Assembly: GCA_949987705.1 (NCBI GenBank)
Contig: CATLJY010000195.1
Coordinates: 1 to 64,000, forward strand
Reading direction: 5' to 3'
Source of the DNA: Thereva unica
Lineage: Eukaryota > Arthropoda > Insecta > Diptera > Therevidae
DNA length: 64,000 bases
Shown here: in pieces, positions 31,595 to 42,918 of the stretch
Numbering within the stretch: position 1 is the first letter of the stretch
Layout: every line of letters begins with the position of its first letter
Program-made: the position numbers and the translations under genes
Notes under the pieces: generated by a model
Database searches by the model: none
Told to the model about the DNA's origin: nothing
Seen by the model: only the letters and a program-made list of their open reading frames with translations

Positions 31595-33842
31595 AACTTC
31601 CCATATAGGAAATTATTGTAATCGGTCCGAAAATCGAAATCGAAATTGACGTATTTTCATCTTTCAAGGTCCCAGGAGCATTTTAAACAAAAAATTGGGA
31701 GGAAGTACCTATGTGTGTGTGTGTGCGTACGTGTGTGGTCATTTTTTCCTGCACGATATCGCGCGAACCAAAAAAGATATCGACTTCGTTGAGGTGTCGT
31801 TCGAAGCGTATTAACCGAAATAAGATCTGAAAAGATTTTCATAAAATTCGGTCGAGCCGTTTTTTTGTTTAAGCGGCGTAAGTGATTTTTGTATCTGCAC
31901 GATATCGCCCGAACCACGAAAGATATTGACTTAGTTGAGGTGCCGTTCGACTCGTATTAGCTACAATATAATTTGAAAAGATTTTTATAATATTCGTTCG
32001 AGCCGTTTTTTGGTTGAAACGACATAAGTGATTTTTGTACCTGCGCGAGATCGCGCAAACCATAAAAGATATAGACTTAGTTGAGGTGCCGTTCGAAGAA
32101 TATTAACGAAAATATGATCTGAAAAGATTTTCATAAAATTCGGTCGAACCGTTTTTTGTTTAAACGACGTTCGTGATTTTTGTAACTGCAGGGTACCGCT
32201 ACCGCACGAACCAAAAACTATATCGACTTCTTTGAGGTTCCGAGAGAAGAATATTAACGAAGCCTAGAAAAAAATTTCATAACATTCGGTCGGGCCTTTT
32301 TTTGTATAAATGGAAAAACTTCGGCTCAGTGTCCGAAAGACCTTAAATAGATAACTTTTGCTAATCTAATAAACTCGATGGAATGAGACCGGTTCTAAAC
32401 GAAGTGATCTCTTTTGGGTTCTGCACAGCGATAGCCTTCGAACAAAACATCACTTGTCAAAATCCGACAACTTTTAAAAATCTTGCAAAAATTTCGTTAC
32501 CCGTTACAAACAGCACGAATTTTTCCAACCTTAGATCAGCACTTTTTGACGAGGAATTGTTTTCTACGCGTGATACAGTTTCAGGAAATTGCGGTTCATC
32601 CCGGGATTTCTAGTAGTTACCGCAAAATTTGTTCTTTTTGGTCAAGTCTGACAAGTATAGAAGTTTTCAAACTCCGTGACACAAATAATTTGAAGGGTTC
32701 TGCGCACCTCGTTGCCCAATTTCATAAAATTTGTTCTATCATTTCCCCTCTTTTAACTTAAAAAGGCAACAAACGCAGAAAAAACTCAACAAAATAATTT
32801 GGGAAGGGATGTGCGCATGCCGGATGAATAAAGTTAAGTAATCTTTATATGTATTGAGCAGAGCTTTGAAATACATGTAAAACTCCTGCTCAACAAAGGC
32901 AGTTTATCCATCGTAATAAGCATAATTTTACTATAATTATGCTAAATATTTCCCATCCCTAAATTTAAAATAAATTAAAAGAATTGCTGGAAAAAATTCT
33001 TTTAAAGATATGAGCATTTTCATTCATAAATTGAGAGTTCTCCGCAGCCGCAAGCAACACAACCTCCCCGGGCAGAAGCGCGCTTGCGACTGGCGGAAAA
33101 TGTCAAAAATCTAGTAATCAAAGTGATAAAAACACAAATATCGTATTTTTTAGTAGAAATTACTACAAATTATTTCTATGGCATTTGTGTAAAATATAAA
33201 AACCTTAAAATAAAAAAAATATATAAAAACGGGTGTTTTTCAGTCATAATTTGTAATTTTTTTAAATAATCATCGAAGTCCCAGAAAAATACACCTCCCT
33301 TTAGCAATACGCAGTCGCGACTGATTACATGGCAGCAAGTGATTTGATAGGAGGAGTTAAGTGAAGCTTTTGTCTGAACTTTTTAACATTTTTAAGAGCT
33401 TAGCTGGGGAAGATGCGCGGGATGTCACGAGGTTTGAAAACGTCTATACTTTACAGTTACAGTTTTGCTAATATCTCCAGAAAGCTTTGGAATTTCCAAA
33501 TGAAGTCGTTCACTTCCCAGTTTGTCAACGGCGCTTCAGCACGCTCAATACGAATTTGAACACCCGCTTTAGTGCAGCGAACGAAATACGGAGGAAATGT
33601 TTGTTTGCTAACGTTCAGGAAAAACAAATTCTCTAGAAAAATCTTGTGGATTTACCTCTATTATAGTTATTTGAACTAGCTTCTCTCGGGATTGCTTTGT
33701 CATCAGTTCTAATACTAGCCAATTTTCCAATAGTGCTAAACGTATAACTATTTTGTAAGAAGCCAGTTTATTCCATCTTCGTTCATCATACTGGGAAGTT
33801 AATCGTGTGGACCGAAGTGGTCAATCCCACATCCCAACTAGT
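31595..33842 (+). mobile_element. Helentron-like non-autonomous element, copy 1
   Basis: Starts AACTTCCCATATAGGAA after T and ends CCCAACTAGT before T, the T|T target and CTAGT end expected for Helentron/DINE-type elements. A sub-terminal TACTGGGAAGTT near the 3' end complements the 5' start. A hairpin (GACC...GGTC inside TGTGG...CCACA) lies just before the end. A (GT)n microsatellite at about 31711 and a 146-bp minisatellite follow the 5' end. No helicase ORF is present. A related 3.9-kb copy lies at 60085-63993. Confidence 0.75.
31751..32320. repeat. 146-bp minisatellite inside Helentron-like copy 1
   Basis: About four units start at 31751, 31897, 32043 and 32188. Each carries GCACGATATCGCGCGAACC, a GACTT(C/A)GTTGAGG block and ATTCGGTCGAGCCG. 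Degraded relatives occur at 60238-60560. Confidence 0.88.
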
Positions 33843-34748
33843 TTTATTTGAAAATCAACTTGGTCTTATTGGTATCTTTTAAGCTACTGATTGGGATTTG
33901 TGTTTTCGTAGTGAGAACTTCAACTCCGTAAGACTGATTGTCACCTGTTATACTGTTTATTCCTTATTGTACCAAATCTAGAAAACCTAGGCCCAATAAG
34001 GGGAAACTGGGTCAAATTAACGTAATTAAAGCCAAAGAATCCGGTTGCGCTCAGTAACTTTGTAACGACGGGCTTATTTTCGCTGCTGGAAATACCCCTT
34101 TAAGCCGCTTAAAAGATTTTGATGTTTATAAAACTTGGAAAAAAGGGTAGGCAGGGAAAAAAATGTTTTGTGAAAAATAGGCATAGGAGTTCTGTTGGTG
34201 AATTTTGAAGAATGCAAGGCGAGATAATTTATTAATTCAGAACATCTTTTTGTAGCATCGTTGATAGCAAAAAAAATAAAAATAAATAAATGAAACAAAA
34301 TAAGGAACGCCCTTAAATAAGGTAAATTGAGATGGTGGTAGATTTTTTTGTGTTCACGATCTATGCTATTATTCCACCTCGCTTAGGTTTAGACTGTCTG
34401 TGGTAAAGACATTGGTGAGTCAAACTTGCAAAAGAAACACGTCATGGTACCAATTTCTCCGATCAAAATCCATCCCAAAGGGTTTTTTTGTGTTATAGGA
34501 GATCCTTTATTGCTAAGGATAAGTCCGTTTCCATAGAGATGAGGAGAGGAGATCCTTTATTGCTAAGGATAAGTCCGTTGACCATAGATATCAGCACCCA
34601 GCAAAATATCAATTTCTGTCGGACGGTAGTACCAAGAGTCCGCTAGTTTTAAGTGTTGAATGTGATTGCAGTTTCTATTATTGATTTACCTTGATGGAGC
34701 ACAATTAGTCAGTTTGCTTAATACCAGCGCATTCTTATTCACCGCGAA
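33843..34748 (-). mobile_element. BEL/Pao-like remnant, protease region (minus strand)
   Basis: On the minus strand from 34748, DDEFAVNKNALVLSKLTNC is followed by LKLADSWYYRP and EIDILLGADIYGQ, the protease-to-RT linker region of BEL/Pao or related LTR elements. After GWILIGEI the reading is lost. It joins a gag remnant at 38041-39240 once the hAT element between them is removed. The stretch 33843-34320 holds nothing I can name. Confidence 0.6.
34496..34581. repeat. 53-bp tandem duplication in the BEL remnant
   Basis: GGAGATCCTTTATTGCTAAG with AGTCCGTT occurs twice, starting near 34498 and 34551. It sits inside the former coding region just past GADIYGQ, so it arose after the element died or killed it. 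Confidence 0.85.
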
Positions 34749-34920
34749 CTCATCATCAGTGGCGGTTCCTCTTTGGAAGCAAAGGAAGCACTGCTTCCCT
34801 TGACCAAATAGGCAACTTCATAAAAATAAATTTATATAAATAATAATAAATTTAAATTTTAAAATATATCAAGATTAATCACAACAAAAATCTTAATATA
34901 TTTCCTCCTCTAGAAACACT

Positions 34921-35115
34921 AAAGCTGAAGATATTACAGCTTCCCATTGCTATGTTAGGCCTCGAACATGATATGAGCGGCGAGCGATGAGCGGCAGAGT
35001 GACAATACTAAAGTGCCTCTCTCCGCTAATTCGAGACGTTAAATTTTCCTGGTGCCACTCCTATCATGGCCGAGGCCTTACACATCATGGGGAAGCTGTA
35101 ATATCTCCAGCTTAT
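34921..35115. repeat. Inverted-repeat block inside the hAT element
   Basis: AAGCTGAAGATATTACAGCT at the left pairs with AGCTGTAATATCTCCAGCTT at the right. A second inner pair is AGGCCTCG/CGAGGCCT. It may be a small MITE. No TSD was found. Confidence 0.65.
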
Positions 35116-35772
35116 TTGGCCCAGAAAATCAAATCGTGAAAACTCCAACACATTCAATCTAATTGAACTTACACTCGCACAAATGTTTGCGTTAATGCAG
35201 TACCCTCAGAAGCTGAGCTAAACGCAGCTTCTTCGGAACCGAACAGCGAGAACTGAGACGTCGAAGATAAAGAAATTTTCTGTATCCACCATATTCTCTT
35301 GGTTTTCTTGGTTTCTTTTTCTGGTAATCTGTTCTGGCTTCGAGCAATATTAAATTTAATTATTTATTTATTCTAGTGGGGTGGCAGGCGGTGTTTATTG
35401 AAAAAAGCTGATAACTTTGTAGCTTCCATTGTATTTTTATGATTCTCTTTAATGATGATTTAAAGGATAGAGATTATTTTTATGAAATGCACTTTTGAGT
35501 ACGGGCTGCCTGAAGTGTTTTTTTTTGCAAGAAGAATGTAATGATGTTAGGTGAAGGTTACAATAGGGTTTTATTATTACTATCTTTTTTAGATTTTGGA
35601 TTATTTTTGCTTAACAGCTTTTCTTTGGACGTTTTACAGAATTTGAAAAAAGGGCCAAAACGCCCGCTAGCAGTGAATCTATTTCGACACAAAGCAAAAA
35701 TTTACGACTTTGAATTCGATTTTTTCACTTTTCATAAGTTTAAAAAAATTTTCTTGTCCACCATCATAAAAG

Positions 35773-36378
35773 GTCATCGGTTATGCAGATGATCTTGCCA
35801 TCATTGTCTCTGTGAAGTTTGACTTGACCATTACAGAGGTCATGAGAACGGCACTGCGAGAAGTTCAAGGATGGTGTACCAAGGAGGGTCTGTCAATCAA
35901 CCCAAATAAGGCTGTCCTGGTACCTTTTTCCAAACGCTACAAAGTGGACCTAGGTCCTATCTGTATCCAGAATACCACAGTTGAGTACTCAGACTCAGTC
36001 AAATATTTGGGAGTAAATTTAGACAAGAGGCTGAACTGGAACGCTCAACTTGACTACGTCATCAGCAAAGCCACAAGGGCCATATGGGCCTGCAAAAGGC
36101 TTCTGGGTAAGACATGGGGTCTTACACCACAAATGATGTACTGGAAGTACAATACGATCGTTAAACCTGTTGTCACTTATGCTGCTATAGTTTGGTGGCC
36201 CAAGACTAAACAGGTTACGTCGATCCTCAAGTGCAGCAAGCTGCAACGGCTTGCTTGCATCTCCATTACCGGAGCTTTGCGGACCTGCCCCACAGCTGCA
36301 ATGGAAGAAATCATTGGATTGACCCCTTTGCATCTCTTCATATGGAAATCCGCCGCCATAAGTGCCTTGAGACTTTAG
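35773..36378 (+). pseudogene. RT C-terminal part of the I-like LINE
   Basis: The frame opens with VIGYADDLAIIV, so truncation occurred right at the catalytic box. The thumb region follows (GLSINPNKAVLVPF, VKYLGVNLDKRLNW and MMYWKYNTIVKPVVTYAAIVWW), ending near 36378 at a stop. Everything upstream, including the endonuclease, is lost. Confidence 0.85.
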
Positions 36379-37344
36379 ATCTCATCCAACTGGCCCCATA
36401 CGGTCAAAGGACACATGGATATCCTTAAAAATATCCCAATCATTTCCATCTGCCGCGTATCCGACCATATGGTTAGTCAACTGCGGTTCCAAAGGAAATT
36501 CAGAGCGATTATCCCGGATCGCTCTGAGTGGGAGGAAATTATTCTTCCTAGGGATCCAAACCATCTCCACTGGTGTCGCCGGACCCAACTCCAAGGTCTC
36601 GATTGCAACGGGTAAGTGGCCCTCTGTTTTCCAGACTGAAATACATGCCATTGCGACCTGCGCTAGGCTCAACCTTGAGAAAGGTCTGAAAGGCGCCAAC
36701 ATTAAAATCTTTTCTGACAGCCAAGCTGCCATCAAGGCACTCTCAACGTGGAAGTTTTCTTCCAAAATAGTTGCAGGGTGTTTTGACGTACTCCAGAGCG
36801 TGACCAGAGAAACGAGGTCTCGCTCTGCTGGGTCCCCGGACACTGGGGTATCGAGGGAAATGAGGCTGCAGACAGCCTCGCGAGGGAGGGGTCTGAGACG
36901 TTGTTCCAGGTCCCAGAACCCTTCTATGGCATCTCTTGGTCCACCTCCAAGTCCTTGATAGAAGAGTGGATTAAGAGAATAAACCTAGCCTATTGGGAGT
37001 CAGTCCCAGGTCTTAGACAGGCTCAAGATCTTATAAGACCCTTTGCGTTAAGGGACACTATTACTCTAAACAGAGCGGACCTAAGGCTGCTGGTGGGTTA
37101 TCTCACTGGCCATGTAGGACTGCGGTACCACCTCCACAACCTAGGACTGTCTCAAGAGACAGAATGCCGACTCTGCTTGGAAGGCGACGAAACTTCCACA
37201 CATATTCTTTGTGAATGTCCTGCTCTGATCTGGCTTAGAAGAAGAACGTTTATCAGAGAGCTCTTGAGCTCTGCCCAAGTCCGGTCTTCATCAACTAAAG
37301 ACCTTCTTGCCTTCATTCGGAAGGCCGATAGTCTGTTCAGCTAG
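36379..37344 (+). pseudogene. RNase H and C-terminal domain of the I-like LINE
   Basis: In shifting frames: a region leading to AIATCARLNLEKG and IFSDSQAAIKALS (36640-36740), which hold conserved Glu and Asp residues of RNase H. The catalytic-end block VPGHWGIEGNEAADSLARE follows at about 36832-36890. The last 147 codons (36901-37344) are open and include LVGYLTGHVGLRYHLH and a Cys/His cluster CRLCLEGDETSTHILCECP. At least three breaks are present. Confidence 0.8.
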
Positions 37345-38040
37345 TGAGGTACGTACACAATAGGCCTAACTTGGCCGCAGTGTTCACCATATGGGTTGCC
37401 CCCTCATTCCTTACATAATAATAATCATAAAAGAAACTGCATATTAAAAAAAGGAAAAACATCATGCGATGCACAAAAGTGAAGGGCAATTAATTTTCAA
37501 ATTTGAAGTCGATTTTTGGGACTTGAATAAGATATTTTGACCTGAAATTTTAGCCAGTTATTGTATAAAGTTGACTGAAAAAATCCAAAGAATCTAAATT
37601 TTAGCAGTTTTAAGTTTTTTTTTTGACGTTAGGTGTACAGATAAAAATTTGATATTGTAACCGCTGATAGCCAAAATCATAACGAACAGCGTCTATATTT
37701 TTGCATTTTACGGACCTACACATTCCAAGATATATGCATCTACATATATTTAGAAAGAACGACCAAAATGATGAAATTTTCACTAACTGGCCGATAACGC
37801 TCATAGCGGCGGTTGCGGTAGAAAATGTCCACTTCGTATAGTATTCGATGAAACTAACATGTTCCAAACATTTTTCTTAGATTGGAAACAATTCCATATG
37901 TTTGCTTATCTGACTCCACTATATGTTATTTTTCAGTTTTTTAGTTAATATAATAAAGCCTTCGATACTTTTACTTTTATCGTTCGCTTTGGGCATTGCT
38001 TCCCTTATCCTGAACCTTACGAACCGCCACTGCTCATCAT

Positions 38041-39240
38041 TATACTGTGACATTAGTGTTAGGTGAACTTGAGTCTTGATTTCACCTGGGCTAGTTTGCT
38101 CTGTGAAGTTGCTCTGGTGGTGGTGAATAGGTGGATCTCATGTTGTTTATCGTTCCTTCTTCTTCCTCGCGATGTAATGCTGAATGATGATGTTGCTTGC
38201 AGTATCTGCATGTATATCGCGACTTGAACACTATGCTACCCGTTGACCATCACCTAAAGAGTTCAAACACAACGCCTTTGATGTAACAACGTCCATTTTC
38301 TGTGAGTTAGATAAATCCTTAAATTGTTGGCACTGTCGAATATGATGATTGTTTAAACAATAGCCGCAAGTCCGGTTAATAGTTATGTGGTATGCTTACG
38401 CAGAAGTTAATGGCTTCGATGAAAACTCTCTGTAAGGTTTACTTGAGGTCGATCCGTTCTGTGTAACAGCTTCTAACGTCCTAAAGCGCCCTTCTAGAAA
38501 TTCTCTTATAGTCTCCCACGATGGTATTGTCATAGCCTAAATCCCATAGTTGATTGGTGTCTGATGAGAATTTTCGGACTATCGTATAGAGATGATCACA
38601 GCGCCCCAGCTGTCGACCTTTATTCCTAAATTGTACAGGGCTTGTAAGCACTCGGTGGTTACGTCCATTAAATTCTTAATCCCCTGTGCAGACACATTCG
38701 CTACGGTGGGTTGAGAGAATAGCAATAGCAGTTGCACATTGACCATTACTCGCTCGTTGTCGTATCTTTCCATTAGAAGTTTATAAGCTGCCTCATAGTT
38801 ATCATTGGGAACCTGAACTTGGCGTAGCAGCCCTTCAGCTTCTCCGCTTAAATGTATCTTTAGGTATTCTTGCGGTTGAGATTCTGGATCTGTTTTGGAA
38901 TATTCCTTTTCGAATCGGGCTTATATCGCTGCATAATTTAAGTCGAAGAATTCCTCCATGTCAGAGTACCAATCTGTTGTGAGATGCCATAAATTAGTCG
39001 AATCACCGGGTTCCCGAGTTTTCTCTACCAGTACGTCTGTATGCGCTTTCTGGAATTTGCTGAAAAAGTTCGGGAGTTGTGGAGAAGTTTCTTATAATAC
39101 GAGGGCGTTCTTCTATCGATATCATCCGTTTTGTAGTTGGATATAAATTTTTCAAAAAGCTCCTTACGAGCTACTTGCATGACTAGTGAGCGCTCCATTT
39201 TAATCGTCCACTTTGATTCTTTGATCGCCTTTAACTAGAG
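38041..39240 (-). pseudogene. BEL/Pao-like gag remnant
   Basis: Read from 39240 downward: MERSLVMQVARKELFEKF, YLKIHLSGEAEGLL, AAYKLLMERYDNERV (about 38770) and SAQGIKNLMDVTTECLQAL, the order of the BEL/Pao gag domain. A degraded Cys/His segment (CGYCLNNHHIRQCQQF) near 38330 resembles a zinc knuckle. Stops and frameshifts are frequent. It ends at the TSD of the hAT element and continues at 34748. Confidence 0.7.
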
Positions 39241-39351
39241 TTTTTAGAGACGGGGATGGCACAATAAACGTAATAGGTCGCACTGTCTGCAAGAGTGAAA
39301 ATAGGTTTCTCAGAGAAATTAATATCAATAATTCGACTGGAATTGGAAATG

Positions 39352-39740
39352 TTTATTTTTTTATGTGAAAGACTAGATGCTCAGGGAAAGCCTCTTTGTG
39401 CTGTTGACAATCTATTTCTTCCATATAGAGTGCAATGTAAAACAGCAGCTCTAGTCGGAAGATAGTGAAGAGAGAGAGAGAAGTGGAGGAAGGAACTACC
39501 AGAACCAGCCGCGATATTTTATTCCACCGACTCCCAACCATTACTATCGCGACTCTGATATCAGGGAAACAACTTGCTGGAGTGTTATGCCTCCTGAAGT
39601 GAGTTGAATCTTATCAACCAACCGATGACATGGGCCAGGTGGAGCGGGTAGGGCTAGGGGTGGCTATGATAGGACGATTCGAACGAGGGACCTCTGGGAT
39701 GGTAGCCAGGCACCTTACCTTTGGATTACCCAGGCCCCCT
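39352..39740 (-). mobile_element. tRNA-derived SINE, copy 2
   Basis: Same family and orientation as 9200-9694. The head at 39740 reads GGGGGCCTGGGTAATCC with box A altered (AATCCAAAGGTAAGG). Box B is CGTTCGAATC. The body GGAGTGTTATGCCTCCTGAA and the tail TCACATAAAAAAA (complement of 39355-39368) are conserved. It is about 100 bp shorter than copy 1. Confidence 0.78.
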
Positions 39741-39799
39741 TCACTTCAGAGCATGGTCATTCACATATTCTCATCGCGGACCATCTTACTATATTGCGT

Positions 39800-40123
39800 C
39801 TAACTGCTAACTATCATGGAATTTGTTTGCATTTGATGGCCTCCACCGTTACTTCCAGCTTGGTATAAGTTACACCTGTTGTTTCTCGCGACCCTGTGAT
39901 ACAGCAAACTTTATCGTTGGGGCATACTGGGCAGGATGGTGAATCGTCCAAGCGATGCAGGTATGACCTATACCATAACGCATTTCTCCACTGGTGTGAG
40001 TCTATGGGTCCATCATCGGCCCCTAGTAGAAATGTCCTACCTCCATCAGAATCCGCCGCACTGCTTCGACGTCCCCTTGCATATTCTGAGTCGTACAAAC
40101 GTTTATACTCCGCCGTCGGATTA
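39800..40123 (-). pseudogene. R1-like LINE C-terminal remnant, distal part
   Basis: The minus strand shows KRLYDSEYARGRRSSAAD, then RNALWYRSYLHRLDDSPSCPVCP, which resembles the C-terminal YLHR...CPxC Cys motif of R1-type LINEs. The TIR element at 40124-41843 separates it from 41847-42360, also in minus orientation. Confidence 0.45.
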
Positions 40124-41843
40124 GGGGGCGTCCATAAATTACGTGAGGTGATTTTTGCGAATTTTCGACCCCCCCTCCCCCCTTGGTGAGATATCATGAG
40201 ATTTCTCTCGAACCCCTCCCTTCCCCCCCAAATCTCACGTGAGATTTTTCAAATTTTAAAAAATCTCTAGTATTTACATTAAAAATACGTAACCACAGCA
40301 TGGCTGGCCTTTCCTTTGAATATAGAACTGCAGGAAAGGCCCTCGCTATAAAATCCGTGTACGTAACCGTATTTAAATCCAGTGAAAGTCGTGTAAAAAG
40401 TTCATTTAAGAGGTTGGGGGCGGGGGGTGTTGAGAGAGATAACTGATAATGCGGACTCCCTTGCCCTCCTCGTTTTTCCGCTTGTGGTGGACACACAACT
40501 ACCAACACTTGAGCACTCACCCAACAAGCATTTCATTACGCTAAAATTCGGCGTGTGCCTTCTTGTAGATCTAAATTCTAATGGGCTTTTCACGGTTCAG
40601 TGTTACTTCACTCGTACTCTGCAGCATTCGACGAGTCGCGGGTTTTGCTAGCCGTTGCCAGGCTAAAAAAATCGAGCAAATTTTTTGTGTAGGATTTACC
40701 CATATCTTAGGTCCCACGGCAGGCCGTGACCTGAAAGTTTTTGCCTTGAGGCCAAGTAGTACTATACACTAACCAGCCGCCAACTGTATGGCCTGAAGTT
40801 CAAGAAAGCTGAAAAAATCGCATTTATCGTCAGTCCGGCCTGAAGATCAGAACTTCTATTCACTCTCGAGCCGTGAATTTACGGGAAGAATTCACGCAGT
40901 ATCCAATCGTAACAGAAAGCAAGACGCGAGCTAAGCGTGAAAACCATCCACACCCGCGTGGATGCCTTCTTGTAGTTCTAAATTCTAAGGGCCTTTTCGC
41001 GGGTCTCTGTTACTTGGCTCGCACTTTGCAGCATTCGACGAGTCGCGCGTTTGGCTAGCCGGTGGAAGCTAAACAATCGAGTACAAGGTTTTGTGTAGGA
41101 TTTACCCATATTTTAAGGCCCCAATTTACACACAGGTCGCCAGCAGGCCGTGGCCTGAAAGTTTTCGCCTTGAGGCCAAGTATCACTATACACTCACTGG
41201 CCGCTAACTGTATGGGGCCTGCAGTTCAAGAAAGCTGACAATCTCGCATTTATCGTCAGTTCGGGCCTGAAGATCTGAACTTCTATTCACTCTCGAGCCG
41301 TGAATTGACGGCAAGAATTCACGCTGTATCCATCCGTAACAGAAAGCAAGGCGCGAGCTAAGCGTGAAAACAATCCACACACGCGTTCGCGTTTGTTTGC
41401 GGGTGTTCACGGCGTGAGACTGGAGCCGCCTTGAAGCTTTCGTTGAGGCCTGAACATTTTTGAATTAATAACCTGCTATGCTAAGCAGTCATTTTCGCCT
41501 GTGTGTTTGTAGAGAATCATGATTTTATCTGCATGCCACGGCCTGTCAGGCGGATACCTGAAGTATTATCCCTCAGTTAGACTGAGTCAAGCTTAGTCGT
41601 GGCGGTCGACCTGGTCTGACAGGGCACTGCTGACCGGCGGCCTGTAAGTGAATGGAGGTCTTTAGTGGAGAAACACGTTTTATTTAATTTAACCCAGTTT
41701 TCTTGCCATTTTACACTGTTTCTTTAAAAACAATAATTACGTGATATTTGCGGAGACCCCCCTCTCCCCCACGTGATATTTGGTGAGATTCGGCTCGACC
41801 CCCTCCTCCCCCTAAACACCTCACGTAATTTATGGACGACCCC
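40124..41843. mobile_element. TTA-flanked TIR element with internal tandem repeats
   Basis: The ends are GGGGGCGTCCATAAATTACG and the complement of CGTAATTTATGGACGACCCC, with TTA on both sides (40121-40123, 41844-41846). A C-rich run follows inside each end (CCCCCCCTCCCCCC; CCCCCTCTCCCCC). The core holds two copies of a 407-bp unit. No transposase is present. The TTA target suggests PIF/Harbinger, but the TIR start is one I know only as a common insect repeat end. Confidence 0.82.
40556..41372. repeat. Tandem repeat, about 407-bp period, two copies
   Basis: TCTTGTAG occurs at 40561 and 40968. The copies share GCATTCGACGAGTCGCG, TGTGTAGGATTTACCCATAT and CTCGAGCCGTGAATT with scattered differences. 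GC content is well above the surroundings. Confidence 0.9.
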
Positions 41844-41846
41844 TTA

Positions 41847-42360
41847 CCAATGAGAGTCTTTCCGACGACCTTGCTCGTACGTAGTGCGGTAGGCACAGCC
41901 TACTGGAAGGGCAGTTAGCCGAGCAGGCACCGAGTTTGTTTTACTCCTGTTGGCAATTCAGTCCAATGTTCTTGCCCCACTGGCCCTGTTTGAAAAAGAA
42001 CTTAGCAAGTATTTTCGTGTTAATGACGCGTCGGTTTGGCCTTGTACTTCCTATACATATTAGGTAACAACCACGAGAGTGGTGTACTGGAGACGGAAGT
42101 TTTTACCACCATGTTCGTCAAATGCACCTCAAAGTTGAGCCTTCCTTCGATCACAAATCACTCGTAGATACCAGCGCTCTCGAGCAACTTGGTTCGATTG
42201 GCTTGAGAATGACCTTCCTGTACCACGACACTGACATCATCGGCGCACCTGATAGCAACAGCTTTGCAGTAGGCGTAGTGCAGTACTTCATCTCTTGTTG
42301 TACTCTTTTGATTGTCTGTATCACCTACAATTTCAATGTCTCGACGATCTAACTTAACTT
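41847..42360 (-). pseudogene. R1-like LINE remnant, proximal part
   Basis: The minus strand gives AVAIRCADDVSVVVQEG near 42230, a changed RT catalytic box (CADD for FADD/YADD). Broken thumb sequence follows up to the TIR element. Several stops are present. It lies between that element and the GPCR TM6 exon, inside the 42-kb intron. Confidence 0.45.
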
Positions 42361-42739
42361 AACATTTTTGTAAACATTTGTTATGTCAGGGGTTACCATT
42401 GCGCAACCCTTATTCACAACCATTCCGGGCTTCGGTAGTCGAGTCACCATATCGATAGCATCTGTTGTCGAAATTAAATTAGCAAGGAACTGTCGAATCC
42501 AGACGCAGTGTTATTTAGCTTGACAGTCAGCCAGTCAGTCAAAAAAAACCATTACAGTGTAATGTGCAATAACCCTATTGTAATTTTCGTAAGAATACTT
42601 TCTTCTAGTCCAAAATGCACCATCGATTTGAAATCCTTTTAATTCCAAATAAAAGTAAATTTCACTCCAATACACAAATATTTCATTAACCTTACAATAC
42701 AAAACAAAAACAAAACATTTTTATCCAAATTGAACTCAC

Positions 42740-42860
42740 CTTGAACAGAATCCCACAATCCTAACAACATGCCAGAACTCATCGTAATCGTTAAATGCAT
42801 TCGGATTAAGATGAAACCATAGCTCAAAGACATGATGTGGAAAGAAGCAGGCAAAGAAGA
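42740..42860 (-). CDS. Penultimate GPCR exon (TM6, third extracellular loop, start of TM7)
   Basis: The exon runs from an acceptor AAATTAG (AG at 42862-42861) to a donor AAG|GTGAGT (GT at 42739-42738). It joins the exon upstream in phase 1 (split Val) and the exon at 372-717 in phase 2 (split Ser), and both frames fit exactly. The product carries TM6 with the CFFPHHVFELW block, a variant of the CWxP region of family A peptide receptors. A polar extracellular loop follows, then the start of TM7 (RIVGFCS). It is separated from the upstream exon by only 58 bp and from the downstream exon by 42,022 bp. Confidence 0.88.
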
Positions 42861-42918
42861 CTAATTTAATAAAGATTAAATTAAAGGACGAAATTCTCCT
42901 TTTGTAAATTTCACTTAC

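Larger units (their letters stand above)
35773..37423 (+). mobile_element. 5'-truncated I-like LINE with RNase H and TAA tail
   Basis: Flanked by a 10-bp TSD ATCATAAAAG (35763-35772, 37424-37433). It starts at the RT catalytic box and ends in ACATAATAATA, the TAA-type tail of I-clade elements. An RNase H domain follows the RT, also as in the I clade. A few frameshifts and stops break the ORF. Confidence 0.87.
34757..38032. mobile_element. hAT element with 8-bp TSD, no transposase
   Basis: The ends are CAGTGGCGGTTC and GAACCGCCACTG. The perfect 8-bp TSD is CTCATCAT (34749-34756, 38033-38040). The 3,276-bp interior shows no hAT transposase. It includes a smaller inverted-repeat block (34921-35115) and an I-like LINE piece (35773-37423). 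Without the LINE the element would be about 1.6 kb. It lies in an older BEL/Pao remnant. Confidence 0.9.
718..42739 (-). other. 42-kb phase-2 intron of the GPCR gene
   Basis: The donor GTGAGT at 42739 and the poly-T/CAG acceptor at 718-720 define one intron of 42,022 bp that splits TM7. It holds at least a dozen mobile elements, listed separately. The flanking codons join cleanly (AG|C, Ser), which supports splicing across the whole distance. No other host exon was recognised inside it. Confidence 0.75.
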
